Both the position numbers and the translations under genes were made by a program. Shown here piece after piece: positions 1-6,270 of a stretch of 11,707 nucleotides of DNA (position 1 is the first letter of the stretch; every line of letters begins with the position of its first letter). The stretch is from CAZDDA01 sp964568045 (GTDB lineage: Bacteria > Bipolaricaulota > Bipolaricaulia > UBA7950 > UBA9294): assembly GCA_964568045.1 (NCBI GenBank), contig CAZMOL010000051.1, positions 1 to 11,707 on the forward strand. The letters are read 5' to 3'. The notes under the pieces are model-generated. The model saw only the letters and a list, made by a program, of their open reading frames with translations, was not told the DNA's origin and ran no database searches.

Positions 1-58
1 AGATAACCGCCCCTACTCCCCCTTGACACCCGCATAGCTTGTTACGAAAAGATGAGTG

Positions 59-85
59 TAGCGTCGCACCTTGTGTGCGACGTTA
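59..85. other. Stem-loop without U-tract
   Basis: Bases 59-69 pair with 75-85 across a five-base loop (CTTGT). This makes an 11-bp stem with one G-U wobble. No run of T follows on either strand, so it is not a typical intrinsic terminator. It could be the 3' end of an upstream transcript or an operator. No gene is visible in bases 1-160. Confidence 0.4.
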
Positions 86-167
86 TCTATGGTACAACAC
101 ACTGCTACATCGCACTGTGGCATAAAGACCAACTACGTCTAGACATCTAGCTTCTTGCCCTTCAATG

Positions 168-193
168 CCCCGCAGCTTGCTGCGGGGTTCTTT
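168..193 (+). terminator. Palindrome, possible intrinsic terminator or dispersed repeat
   Basis: A perfect 9-bp stem (168-176 with 179-187, CCCCGCAGC/GCTGCGGGG) is followed by TTCTTT on the plus strand. The loop of two bases is very tight, so the innermost pair probably opens. It could be a terminator for a plus-strand transcript from the left. It could also be a REP-like palindromic unit, because it begins exactly where the minus-strand GNAT remnant loses its homology. Confidence 0.45.
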
Positions 194-199
194 ACTCCG

Positions 200-298
200 T
201 ATGGCGACTTTGGCTTCGATGAGGTCGATGCCGCGCTGGGAGAACCAATGCTCGATTTCGCGCACCAAGCGCTCGCCGATGCCGCGCTGTCGATGGGG
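200..298 (-). pseudogene. GNAT acetyltransferase remnant
   Basis: Read on the minus strand, this frame encodes about 33 residues that match the acetyl-CoA-binding motif A and following helix of GNAT N-acetyltransferases. It has the QRGIGERL pyrophosphate loop, an amphipathic helix REIEHWFSQRG, then a strand IDLIEAKVA. The N-terminal strands are missing because a stop lies upstream at about 332-334. The usual C-terminal N..A..FY...GF block is also missing: after the strand the frame runs into the palindrome at 168-187. No start codon with a ribosome site is present. I read it as a decayed fragment, probably left by a rearrangement at this end of the window. The identification rests on one motif only. 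Confidence 0.5.
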
Positions 299-339
299 CC
301 TTTTGCGTTGTAATGAACCTGGAAAGGAGCTCTAGCTAA

Positions 340-534
340 ATGAGTGCCGTCAAGGAGCGCGTTAAGCAGCTTATTGATCAGCTTCCCGATGAGGTCGTCC
401 TCGAGTTGCTTGAGGATTTCGAGGACGCGACCGACCTGGAGCAGGCGATTGCTCAATCCGATCCGAATAAGGCCATTGAGCTGCGCGAGTTTCTCCGAAT
501 GCTGAAAGCGGAAGGCCGCCCCGCTGTGGAATGA
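340..534 (+). CDS. Putative type II antitoxin
   Basis: This small acidic 64-residue protein has an N-terminal helix with the pattern VKQLIDQLPDEVVLELLEDFED, resembling short antitoxins found next to RelE/ParE toxins. It has no obvious ribbon-helix-helix or Phd/YefM DNA-binding signature, so the subfamily is open. An AAAGGAG ribosome site lies at 323-329, ten bases before the ATG. Its stop overlaps the ATG of the next gene (ATGA, 531-534), which is the usual coupling of antitoxin to toxin. The function is inferred mainly from the partner, which carries a clear RelE/ParE C-terminus. The antitoxin frame is intact although the toxin is interrupted. It may persist as an orphan or still act on toxins encoded elsewhere. 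Confidence 0.65.
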   Translation: MSAVKERVKQLIDQLPDEVVLELLEDFEDATDLEQAIAQSDPNKAIELREFLRMLKAEGRPAVE

Positions 535-794
535 GTTCTTATTGTGTTGTCTTGGAGCAGACAGCCCAACGAGACTTCAGGGGACTTGATTCTGCGGCGG
601 TCCGCTGAGTGCGAAAGGGCTTGCTCCGTCTGGGGAAAGCCCCTCGGCCGAGAGGGGTTCGAAAACTAAGAGATCTGAAGCCTCCCCATTATCGTTTGCG
701 AGTCGGTGACCGGCGCATTCTCTACACAGTGGATGACTCCGCCAGGACGGTTCACATCTACCGTATCAAGCATCGTCGTGAGGCCTATCGCTAG
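531..794 (+). pseudogene. RelE/ParE-family toxin, interrupted by in-frame TGA
   Basis: The frame starts at ATG 531, overlapping the antitoxin stop. It runs 25 codons (MSSYCVVLEQTAQRDFRGLD and on), meets TGA at 606-608, and continues in the same frame to TAG 792-794. Without that stop it would be an 87-residue RelE/ParE-type protein. The downstream part carries the family hallmarks: KLRDLKPPHYRLRVGDRRILYTVDD, then a final strand and HRREAYR. RelE toxins are ribosome-dependent mRNA endonucleases, while ParE toxins poison gyrase; the subfamily cannot be decided here. The TGA may derive from CGA (Arg) by one transition. Restart at GTG 609, right after the stop, would give a 61-residue product lacking the first strand and helices, probably inactive. 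TGA ends normal genes elsewhere in the window, so recoding is unlikely. Confidence 0.75.
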
Positions 795-917
795 TTGTCT
801 TGGCGACGGGTTCCGCGCAAGTCTGCAAAGATCAATCCACCCACGTAGCGGCGTGATGGCATTCACGTAGTGGATTTCGACCTGTGGTTGCTCAAGGTTC
901 TTGACGGGGAAGGTTGC

Positions 918-966
918 TTGACGGATGTGATTTTATATCGTACTATTCGTTATAGAATGACATGTC
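918..966 (+). promoter_or_regulatory. Promoter and candidate operator of the flavoprotein-MarR operon
   Basis: TTGACG (918-923), a 17-base spacer and TACTAT (941-946) form a plausible sigma70 promoter whose start would be near 953. A short inverted repeat, CTAT-N5-ATAG (943-955), overlaps the -10. A perfect 8-bp palindrome GACATGTC lies at 959-966, just before the ribosome site. Either could be an operator for the MarR protein encoded in the operon, since MarR regulators usually bind pseudo-palindromes over their own promoter. Operator assignment is inference. Confidence 0.55.
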
Positions 967-983
967 GAAGATAGGAGGTCCAA

Positions 984-1454
984 ATGAACGGTGACGAGTT
1001 GAAGCGTGCGTGCGTGGAACTGATGGAGACGGCCGATGTAGCGTACTTGTCAACGATCGGCGCGGACGGCTACCCGCACACGAGGGTGGTGTTCAACCTG
1101 CGAAACAGGGAGCAGTTCCCGGGGCAAGCCCCGCTCTTTGCCCCACATCGCGACGATCTGATGATCTACGTTTCAACGAATACCTCATCGAGCAAGATTC
1201 ACCAGATCGAGGGCGATCCGCGGGTGTCGGTCTACTACTGCAATCCCAAGCAGTTCCGCGGTGTGATGTTGGCCGGAGACATCGAAATCGTGGAAGACCC
1301 AGAGGTCAAGAAGGCGCTGTGGAACAAGGGGTGGGAACGCTACTACCCGGCCGGGTCTGGCGATCCAGATTACACCGTGCTTCGCCTTTATCCCAAGCGT
1401 GCCGCGGGCTGGTACGAATCGTCGCGATTTGAGTTCACGTTGGGAGACGCATGA
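984..1454 (+). CDS. PNPOx-like FMN-binding split-barrel protein
   Basis: This 156-residue protein is of the pyridoxamine 5'-phosphate oxidase-like (general stress protein 26-like) superfamily. The pattern is typical: an N-terminal helix, the first barrel strand VAYLSTIGADGYPHTR (about 19-34), the strand LMIYVSTNTSSSKIHQI (59-75) with the Ser/Thr/Lys cluster that usually contacts the flavin phosphate, then DPRVSVYY (78-85) and VMLAGDIEIVED (94-105). Members bind FMN, F420 or heme, and most lack pyridoxamine oxidase activity; the substrate here is unknown. AGGAGGT at 973-979 supports the ATG. The stop overlaps the MarR start (ATGA), so the two are probably translated together. A nitroreductase follows, so the operon encodes two probable flavoproteins around one regulator. 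Confidence 0.85.
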   Translation: MNGDELKRACVELMETADVAYLSTIGADGYPHTRVVFNLRNREQFPGQAPLFAPHRDDLMIYVSTNTSSSKIHQIEGDPRVSVYYCNPKQFRGVMLAGDIEIVEDPEVKKALWNKGWERYYPAGSGDPDYTVLRLYPKRAAGWYESSRFEFTLGDA

Positions 1455-1891
1455 AGACGCAGAGCGAGGGCGGATTTCTGATCGCCAAGATTCACCAGCT
1501 GGCGGGTCGGATCTTCTCCAGGATGCTTAAGGAATGCGAGATCGAGATCAATCCGGCTCAAGGCAGAATCATGTTCGTGTTGTGGAGAAACGACGGAATA
1601 CCGATTACGGAGCTTGCCAGGAAGACGTCGCTCGAGAAATCGACCCTCACCAGCATGCTGGATCGATTGGAGGACGCGGGCTACTTGACGCGAGTGGCTT
1701 CAAAAGACGACCGGCGAAAGATTCTGATCAAGCGAACGGCCAAGGATAAGGCGTGGCACAAGGTCTACATCCGGGTGTCACAACGGATGACCGAGTTATT
1801 CTACGCCGGGTTCTCGCAGCCCGAAGTCGACGAGTTTGAAAGGTACCTGAAGCGTATCTTCGACAATCTCAGCGCCGCCCATACCGGGTGA
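1451..1891 (+). CDS. MarR-family transcriptional regulator
   Basis: This 146-residue winged-helix regulator starts inside the stop of the preceding gene; GGGAG at 1442-1446 serves as ribosome site. The DNA-binding core is clear at about residues 51-95: PITELARKTSLEKSTLTSML (helix-turn-helix with recognition helix), DRLEDAGYLTR, then the wing with the DDRRK signature and ILIKRT. N- and C-terminal helices would form the dimer interface. MarR proteins are dimeric repressors released by small phenolic or electrophilic ligands or by thiol oxidation. Only one Cys (C29) is present, near the end of the first helix. Its place between two redox-type flavoprotein genes suggests local control of this operon, probably through the palindromes at 943-966. 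Confidence 0.9.
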   Translation: MKTQSEGGFLIAKIHQLAGRIFSRMLKECEIEINPAQGRIMFVLWRNDGIPITELARKTSLEKSTLTSMLDRLEDAGYLTRVASKDDRRKILIKRTAKDKAWHKVYIRVSQRMTELFYAGFSQPEVDEFERYLKRIFDNLSAAHTG

Positions 1892-1928
1892 ACAGAGAGT
1901 CTTAGAAAGTCAGGACGAAGGAGGCTGC

Positions 1929-2555
1929 GTGGACGTCTACGAGGCAATGGCGAAACGAAAGACGATTCGGGATTTCGACCCAGTAGAGATCGGCGCGGAT
2001 GTGGTAAGTAGGTTGATTGAGGTGGGGTTCGATGCGCCGTTGCACAATCATCTGCGAGAGTGGCACTTCGTCGTTCTTCAGGACAGATCGAAACGGAAGG
2101 AACTGCTCGAGCAGACGGTTACATCCAGAAACAAGGAGGAGGCGACGAAGATTGTTGATGCGTGGGGGATAACCGATGAGGAGCAGCGCGAAATGTACAT
2201 CGACGCGATCCCCAAGCAGTCCTCCATGCTGATGGAGGCGGGCTGTCTGATCATCCCCTGTTTTCGGCAACAGACAGAGCTGCTTCAGCCGGAGTCGCTG
2301 TCTTCCTTGAACGCCTTCGCATCGATGTGGTGCTGCATCGAGAACATTCTGGTGGCGGCGGCATCGGAAGGGATCTTCGGTGTGACGCGGATTCCGTTTG
2401 AGGAAGAGAGGGAGACGATAAAGCGCTTTCTCGGCGTGCCCGAGGACTACGAGATTCCGTGCACCATCGCGTTGGGCTATCCGAAAACGACGACGGAGCG
2501 AACGACGCAGAAGGAGATCCGCGTCGATGAGAGAATACACGCCAACGCGTGGTAG
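1929..2555 (+). CDS. Nitroreductase-family flavoprotein
   Basis: This 208-residue protein is of the nitroreductase (FMN-dependent NADH dehydrogenase-like) superfamily. The hallmarks are the N-terminal AKRKTIRDFD (8-17), which supplies basic residues for the FMN phosphate, the helix-strand ending WHFVVL (45-50), the long helix SLNAFASMWCCIENILVAAASEGIFGV (about 126-152) and the closing strand IALGYP (180-185). Family enzymes reduce nitro groups, quinones, enones or flavin; the substrate cannot be read here. The insert at about 60-100 (EQTVTSRNKE to IDAIPKQSSM) forms the variable cap. The start is GTG, supported by AAGGAGG at 1918-1924 four bases upstream. It lies 37 bases after the MarR gene, so it is probably in the same operon and under its control. 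Confidence 0.85.
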   Translation: MDVYEAMAKRKTIRDFDPVEIGADVVSRLIEVGFDAPLHNHLREWHFVVLQDRSKRKELLEQTVTSRNKEEATKIVDAWGITDEEQREMYIDAIPKQSSMLMEAGCLIIPCFRQQTELLQPESLSSLNAFASMWCCIENILVAAASEGIFGVTRIPFEEERETIKRFLGVPEDYEIPCTIALGYPKTTTERTTQKEIRVDERIHANAW

Positions 2556-2649
2556 GATTCCCATCCCTAGGCAATTGACCCTGATTCCTGATTGATTTCG
2601 GCCTGATGACAAGGTGAATGGAAAATACTATCATTGACAAGAGGAGATC

Positions 2650-3084
2650 ATGCCGCCGAGCGATCTTGAGATCAGAGCCTACCGAGCGTCGGACGAGGAG
2701 GCGGTCATCCAGCTGTGGAAGGACTGCGGTCTTGTCGTGCCGTGGAACGATCCACACAAGGACATCCAACGCAAACTCCAGGTCCAGGCCGATCTGTTCC
2801 TGGTGGGCCTCGCTCGGGAGCGGCTGGTGGCTACGATCATGGCCGGATACGACGGCCACCGCGGTTGGATCAACTACCTGGCAGTGGCCCCCGATCTGAG
2901 GCGAAGAGGCATCGGCCGCCGCATGGTCGAACAGGTGGAATCGCGGTTGAGAGTCCTTGGTTGCCCGAAGATCAACCTTCAGTTAAGGACGTCCAACGTG
3001 GACGTCGTTTCGTTCTATGAGGCGATCGGCTACGCGACAGACGACGTCATCGGCATGGGAAAACGCCTCGAAGCGGATCAATAG
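2650..3084 (+). CDS. ypeA: YpeA-like GNAT acetyltransferase
   Basis: This 144-residue GNAT protein matches the YpeA group across its length. It has the family-specific segments LWKDCGLVVPWNDPHKDI (22-39), MAGYDGHRGWINYLAV (64-79), the acetyl-CoA loop RRRGIGRRM (84-92), LGCPKINLQLR (103-113) and the C-terminal FYEAIGY (122-128) and GKRLE. E. coli YpeA is a GNAT protein reported to acetylate protein lysines; the physiological target here is unknown. The ATG is preceded by AGAGGAG at 2640-2646, a rather short spacing of three bases. It lies 94 bases after the nitroreductase, so it may be the operon's last gene or have its own promoter. This is a complete GNAT, unlike the fragment near 200-298. 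Confidence 0.88.
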   Translation: MPPSDLEIRAYRASDEEAVIQLWKDCGLVVPWNDPHKDIQRKLQVQADLFLVGLARERLVATIMAGYDGHRGWINYLAVAPDLRRRGIGRRMVEQVESRLRVLGCPKINLQLRTSNVDVVSFYEAIGYATDDVIGMGKRLEADQ

Positions 3085-3085
3085 T

Positions 3086-3120
3086 CCGATGAGGATGTGC
3101 ATCGGTTAGCGTTTTAACCG
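3086..3120 (+). terminator. Two overlapping hairpins after ypeA
   Basis: CCGATG (3086-3091) pairs with CATCGG (3100-3105), and CGGTTA (3103-3108) pairs with TAACCG (3115-3120). The two 6-bp stems share bases 3103-3105, so they exclude each other. No T-run follows. This may be a weak or Rho-assisted terminator of the preceding operon, or part of the control region of the next gene. Confidence 0.3.
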
Positions 3121-3141
3121 GAGGAGTGCCGATGGTACAAT
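3113..3141 (+). promoter_or_regulatory. Possible promoter of the guanidino-modifying enzyme gene
   Basis: TACAAT (3136-3141) is a good -10. The element 17 bases upstream, TTTAAC (3113-3118), is a poor -35. Start of transcription would be about 3148, giving a leader of some 30 bases with AGGAGGG at 3169-3175. The -35 overlaps the second hairpin described for this interval. Confidence 0.35.
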
Positions 3142-3178
3142 CAGTTCGTCGATTGAACTGCGCAGGCTAGGAGGGCAC

Positions 3179-4132
3179 ATGGTCAGCAAACGCACAAGCG
3201 CAGCCTACGGTGGTGCCGGGTGGTCGCCCCGCTCGGCGTCCCTGCGCGACGAGATCGGGCGGCTGTGGGGAGCATGCGGCATCGAGACGGAATGGGAACC
3301 CCTGAAGGCGGTACTGCTGCACCGGCCCGGCCCGGAGCTGGAGGCCGTCACAGATCCCAACGCGGCCAGCATGTTCGAGTTGGTCGACTTCGACCGCGCG
3401 TTGGCCCAGCACAACACGTTGTCCCGTGCCTACAGTGATGCGGGAATCGCAGTGCATTACGTCGACCCACCCGAAACGCCGCCACCCAATTTGATGTTCG
3501 TCGCCGACCTGTTCTTCATGACGCCGGAAGGGGCGATCCTTGGTCGGCCCGCGTCCAGTGTGCGTGCGGGAGAAGAGCGCTGGGTCGCACGGCGGTTGGC
3601 CGATCTGGGCATCCCGATTCTCGGCAGTGTGCGCGGAACCGGAACCTTCGAGGGCGCCGACGCGACGTGGGTCGATCCAAAGACAGTTTTGCTCGGTACT
3701 GGATTGCGCACCAATGCGGAGGGTGCGGCCCAAGTGAGGCATCTGTTGGAGGGGATGGGGGTTGAGGTTATTCTTGCCGGGCTTCCCTTCGGCGCCATGC
3801 ATCTGATGGGCACGTTTCGCATCCTCGACCGGGATCTGGTGGTGGCGTGGCCGGGCCGTGTGCCCTACGCCGCGGTGCAGGCGCTACGGACACGTGGCCT
3901 GACAATCCTCTTTTCTCCTGACGAAGACGAAGCGATTCATGGGATGGCCCTCAACGTCGTGGTGCTCGGCCCCCGGCGAATCCTGATGTCGACCGGCAAT
4001 CCCGTTACCCAAGCGTTCTATGAAGACGCTGGGGTCGACTTCCAAACGGTCGAGGTGGACGAGTTGCTCAAGGCGGCCGGCGGCATCGGCTGTTTGACCG
4101 GGGTCCTTAAGCGAGAGATGGACAGTGCGTGA
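3179..4132 (+). CDS. Guanidino-group modifying enzyme (arginine deiminase/DDAH/amidinotransferase family)
   Basis: This 317-residue protein is of the pentein-fold family that attacks the guanidinium carbon of arginine-like substrates through a Cys thioester-like intermediate. Key residues are in place: the strand PLKAVLLHRPGPE (41-53), MFVADLFF (106-113, with D110), the FEGAD block (157-161, with E158), the catalytic-His segment GAMHLMGTF (205-213, with H208) and the catalytic Cys in GGIGCLTGVL (C305). The length fits DDAH-like and amidinotransferase-like members rather than full arginine deiminases of about 400 residues. The product could be citrulline (from arginine or methylarginine) or a transferred amidino group; the sequence does not settle this. 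The first 35 residues look like a short extension. AGGAGGG at 3169-3175 supports the ATG. No arginine catabolic gene is adjacent, so the gene seems to stand alone. Confidence 0.85.
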   Translation: MVSKRTSAAYGGAGWSPRSASLRDEIGRLWGACGIETEWEPLKAVLLHRPGPELEAVTDPNAASMFELVDFDRALAQHNTLSRAYSDAGIAVHYVDPPETPPPNLMFVADLFFMTPEGAILGRPASSVRAGEERWVARRLADLGIPILGSVRGTGTFEGADATWVDPKTVLLGTGLRTNAEGAAQVRHLLEGMGVEVILAGLPFGAMHLMGTFRILDRDLVVAWPGRVPYAAVQALRTRGLTILFSPDEDEAIHGMALNVVVLGPRRILMSTGNPVTQAFYEDAGVDFQTVEVDELLKAAGGIGCLTGVLKREMDSA

Positions 4133-4227
4133 CGCTGAGACGGCGGTACTCCGGCAACGTCGTGTCTTGCCAAATTCCGACCGTGCCGGGGCATCGCGCG
4201 CTGTGCCGCAATCGCGTAAGCCCTTAT

Positions 4228-4257
4228 CTGACACGGATAATCTGCATCCGGTAGACT
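4228..4257 (+). promoter_or_regulatory. Possible promoter of the DUF2161 gene
   Basis: CTGACA (4228-4233) and TAGACT (4252-4257) are separated by 18 bases; each is a near match to sigma70 consensus. Transcription would start near 4264, less than 20 bases before the proposed ATG at 4282. The rest of the gap 4133-4272 shows nothing else I can name. Confidence 0.35.
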
Positions 4258-4281
4258 GTACAGCGTTTCTGGGTGGAATCG

Positions 4282-5016
4282 ATGATTGCGAATACATCAC
4301 AACCGCTGCGCGAGACGGATCTCTACGGACCAATCCGCGATTATCTCGTGTCCCAAGGGTACACGGTGCGGGCGGAGGTGGCGGATTGTGACGTTGTCGC
4401 CTACAAGGGCGGCGAACTGGTCATCGTCGAGCTTAAACGGCGCTGCAGCGTCGACCTGCTGATCCAGGCAATCGACCGGCAGCGGATCACTGACTCGGTC
4501 TACGTGGCCCTTCCCGGGCCGTTCGATCTGCGTCGAGGAAGCCGCTGGCACGGAATCAGGAAACTCCTGCGCCGGCTGGAGCTTGGATTGATCGTTGTCG
4601 ATCTGCAGCGTGCGAGGCCGCAGGTCAAGGTAGTGAGTCATCCTTCCCCCTATCGAAAGAGACGACTGAAGCATAAGCGTTTGGCTGTGCTGGAAGAGAT
4701 GATCGGCCGAAGCGGCAATCGCAATCAGGGTGGAAGCACGCGGCAAAAACTCGTGACTGCCTACCGCGAGAGCGCGATCCACATCGCGTGTTGCCTGGAA
4801 CGCTACGGTCCACTCACCCCGCGGCAGCTCCGCGCTCTCGATACCGGGTCCAAAACTACTTCGATTCTCTACAAGGACGTCTACGGATGGTTTGAGCGAG
4901 TCGACCGTGGGCTCTACGCGCTCTCACCACTAGGTCGCAACGCGCTGAACGACTATTCGGAGCTTGTCGACGAATACGCTGCATTCCTTGACGAGCTGCC
5001 TTCGCCTAACGACTGA
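4282..5016 (+). CDS. DUF2161-type PD-(D/E)XK nuclease-like protein
   Basis: This protein has 244 residues from ATG 4282. An upstream in-frame GTG at 4273 would add three, but only the ATG has a purine-rich site (GGGTGG, 4271-4276). The N-terminal half has the restriction-endonuclease-like core: ETDLYGPIRDYLVSQGYTV, then CDVVAYKGGELVIVELKRR. The catalytic Asp is in CDVV (D37) and the E-x-K is in VELK (E50, K52), followed by a helix with conserved Gln (LLIQAIDRQ). This arrangement matches the DUF2161 family, annotated as a putative phosphodiesterase/nuclease of unknown role. A very basic stretch (SPYRKRRLKHKR) follows. The C-terminal part, about 155-240, looks like a winged-helix module (YGPLTPRQLRAL, then WFERVDRGLYALSPLGRNAL). 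DNA binding is likely; biological function is not known. Confidence 0.78.
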   Translation: MIANTSQPLRETDLYGPIRDYLVSQGYTVRAEVADCDVVAYKGGELVIVELKRRCSVDLLIQAIDRQRITDSVYVALPGPFDLRRGSRWHGIRKLLRRLELGLIVVDLQRARPQVKVVSHPSPYRKRRLKHKRLAVLEEMIGRSGNRNQGGSTRQKLVTAYRESAIHIACCLERYGPLTPRQLRALDTGSKTTSILYKDVYGWFERVDRGLYALSPLGRNALNDYSELVDEYAAFLDELPSPND

Positions 5017-5025
5017 TCCAACTGG

Positions 5026-5051
5026 CTGAGCGGAGTTGCCTTCAAGCTCAG
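5026..5051. terminator. Weak inverted repeat between convergent genes
   Basis: CTGAGC (5026-5031) and GCTCAG (5046-5051) flank a 14-base loop in the 48-base gap between two genes that end facing each other. The position suits a two-way terminator, but the stem is short and no T-run follows on either side. Confidence 0.25.
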
Positions 5052-5064
5052 AAGTCGAGGGACG

Positions 5065-6045
5065 CTACTTGCGCATGAGCAATAGGGCCAATCCGAGACC
5101 GACTACCAGCAGGGCAGTGATGGCCAGCGCGGGCCTCTGCCAGCTCGGTTGTGCTTGCGTGGGTACGTAGCCTTGCAGAGTGGAGGCGAGGATGCCTTCA
5201 GAGCCCATTGGCAGGTTGATTGGCTCATCGAACCCCTGGAATGACTCGATCGTTCGCTCGTCGAGCGAGGCCCTCCAAATGTGATCAAAATCACGTTCGA
5301 CGGCGATGTAGATCTCACGTGCTGTGGGATCGAAGACAAGGGAATACAGGGTCGGAAAGCTACCCGTAGACTGAGCGGTTTGCCGCAGAACGTCCAGGGC
5401 GTCATCCACGTCGAAGTTGTCGAAGCGCTTCTCGATGGTTGCGTAGGCGGTTTTATACCGATGCGCGCCGTCGCCGTGTACCTCACGATAGTCCACGCCC
5501 CGGAAATCACCGTTTGGAAAGTTGGTCATCACCATGAACGGGCCGTCGCTCGCCGTGACGACGTTGCCGGACTCGCCGGACTCAATGACCATTGCACTCC
5601 CTTCAGGATCGGCATAGAGATTGTGCAGACCCAGGCTGGGGTATTGGACCAAGCGCTTTTCGGCGATGAAGTCGGAGACCTGCACCACCCGCGAGCAGCT
5701 CTGAAGCCCATCGTAGAAGGCATTCCAGATGTATAGCTCATCGGCCTTAGGCTCTTCGGCGCTGGCTTGCGCTGGAAATACCATTTGGCATGACGCAAAC
5801 AACCCCTGGTCATTCATTCCAACTGTCCGGCCGTAGTGGTCACCCATCCAGAAGCTGCCGATGAACACGCACCCGGCTCTGTGTTCCTCCAAGGAGAATT
5901 GCAGCTCGCACGGTGGATAGTCGAAATTCATGCCGTAGAGCGTCCTGCCCGAGTACACAGCGAAGCTCGTGCAAGCCCATATCATGCAGGGAGCACTACC
6001 CAACACCACGGCGAGAACAACACCCACGAATGTATATCGCGCCAT
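5065..6045 (-). CDS. Secreted, membrane-tethered Ntn hydrolase (penicillin V acylase / AAT type)
   Basis: This 326-residue protein belongs to the N-terminal-nucleophile amidohydrolase superfamily (choloylglycine hydrolase, penicillin V acylase, acyl-CoA:6-APA acyltransferase). A signal peptide spans residues 1-24, and cleavage after IWA would expose C25 of CTSFAV as the catalytic N-terminal Cys. Other family marks are GMNFD (38-42, with N40 and D42), GMNDQGLFAS (76-85), MTNFP (173-177, with N175) and GAHRY (193-197). The Arg that precedes the N-x-D in bile salt hydrolases is Met here (M39), so the substrate pocket may differ. Such enzymes cleave linear amides such as N-acyl amino acids, acyl-homoserine lactones, penicillin V or conjugated bile acids; the substrate is not readable. 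Residues 305-324 form a membrane helix ending in MRK, so it should be anchored facing outward. AAGGAGG lies just before the ATG. It is monocistronic and convergent with the DUF2161 gene. Confidence 0.8.
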   Translation of the reverse strand: MARYTFVGVVLAVVLGSAPCMIWACTSFAVYSGRTLYGMNFDYPPCELQFSLEEHRAGCVFIGSFWMGDHYGRTVGMNDQGLFASCQMVFPAQASAEEPKADELYIWNAFYDGLQSCSRVVQVSDFIAEKRLVQYPSLGLHNLYADPEGSAMVIESGESGNVVTASDGPFMVMTNFPNGDFRGVDYREVHGDGAHRYKTAYATIEKRFDNFDVDDALDVLRQTAQSTGSFPTLYSLVFDPTAREIYIAVERDFDHIWRASLDERTIESFQGFDEPINLPMGSEGILASTLQGYVPTQAQPSWQRPALAITALLVVGLGLALLLMRK

Positions 6046-6236
6046 CCCTCCTCCTTTGACGTTATCGTGGAGAGCTATGTGATTGGCAAAAGGCTACCAC
6101 AGTTGTAAGCATTCAGACAAAATTGGTATGTTCTTCCTTTTCGTATCAGCAGAAAGAGGGTAGATTCTGTCGAATGCCACCCATTTCCAACAGAAGCACC
6201 AAAACCCGTTAGTACAGACGGGATCTAGCACTGCCC

Positions 6237-6264
6237 TTGACAGGTGAGGAAAATCATGTATAAT
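6237..6264 (+). promoter_or_regulatory. Consensus sigma70 promoter of the binding-protein unit
   Basis: TTGACA (6237-6242) and TATAAT (6259-6264) both match the consensus exactly, with a 16-base spacer. Transcription should start near 6271, about 270 bases before the structural gene. A 5-bp inverted repeat CCCGT/ACGGG (6205-6209 and 6218-6222) lies just upstream and could be a regulator site. The 495-base gap 6046-6540 otherwise holds the leader, hairpins and terminator listed separately; bases 6046-6200 show nothing else clear. Confidence 0.85.
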
Positions 6265-6270
6265 TGCAGA

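Noticed and set aside
23..53. TTGACA at 23-28 as a promoter
   Set aside because: No acceptable -10 lies at 15-19 bases downstream.
2603..2631. Promoter for ypeA based on TACTAT at 2626-2631
   Set aside because: No matching -35 at suitable spacing; ATGACA upstream is only 14 bases away. The gene may be transcribed from the operon before it.
1902..2859. Long minus-strand frames opposite the nitroreductase and ypeA genes
   Set aside because: They overlap genes with clear family motifs, are rich in Arg and Ser as expected of shadow frames, and lack ribosome sites.
89..3140. ATGGTACAA shared between 89-97 and 3132-3140
   Set aside because: A 9-base match is expected many times by chance in a window of this size.
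5971..5985. Lipoprotein signal (IWAC) in the Ntn hydrolase
   Set aside because: Trp at -2 is atypical for a lipobox, and lipid on C25 would block the amino group needed for catalysis. N-terminal nucleophile processing explains the site better.
6061..6089. Minus-strand TTGCCA-N17-GATAAC as promoter of the Ntn hydrolase
   Set aside because: Transcription would begin inside the ribosome-binding site at about 6054, so the real promoter is probably further upstream.
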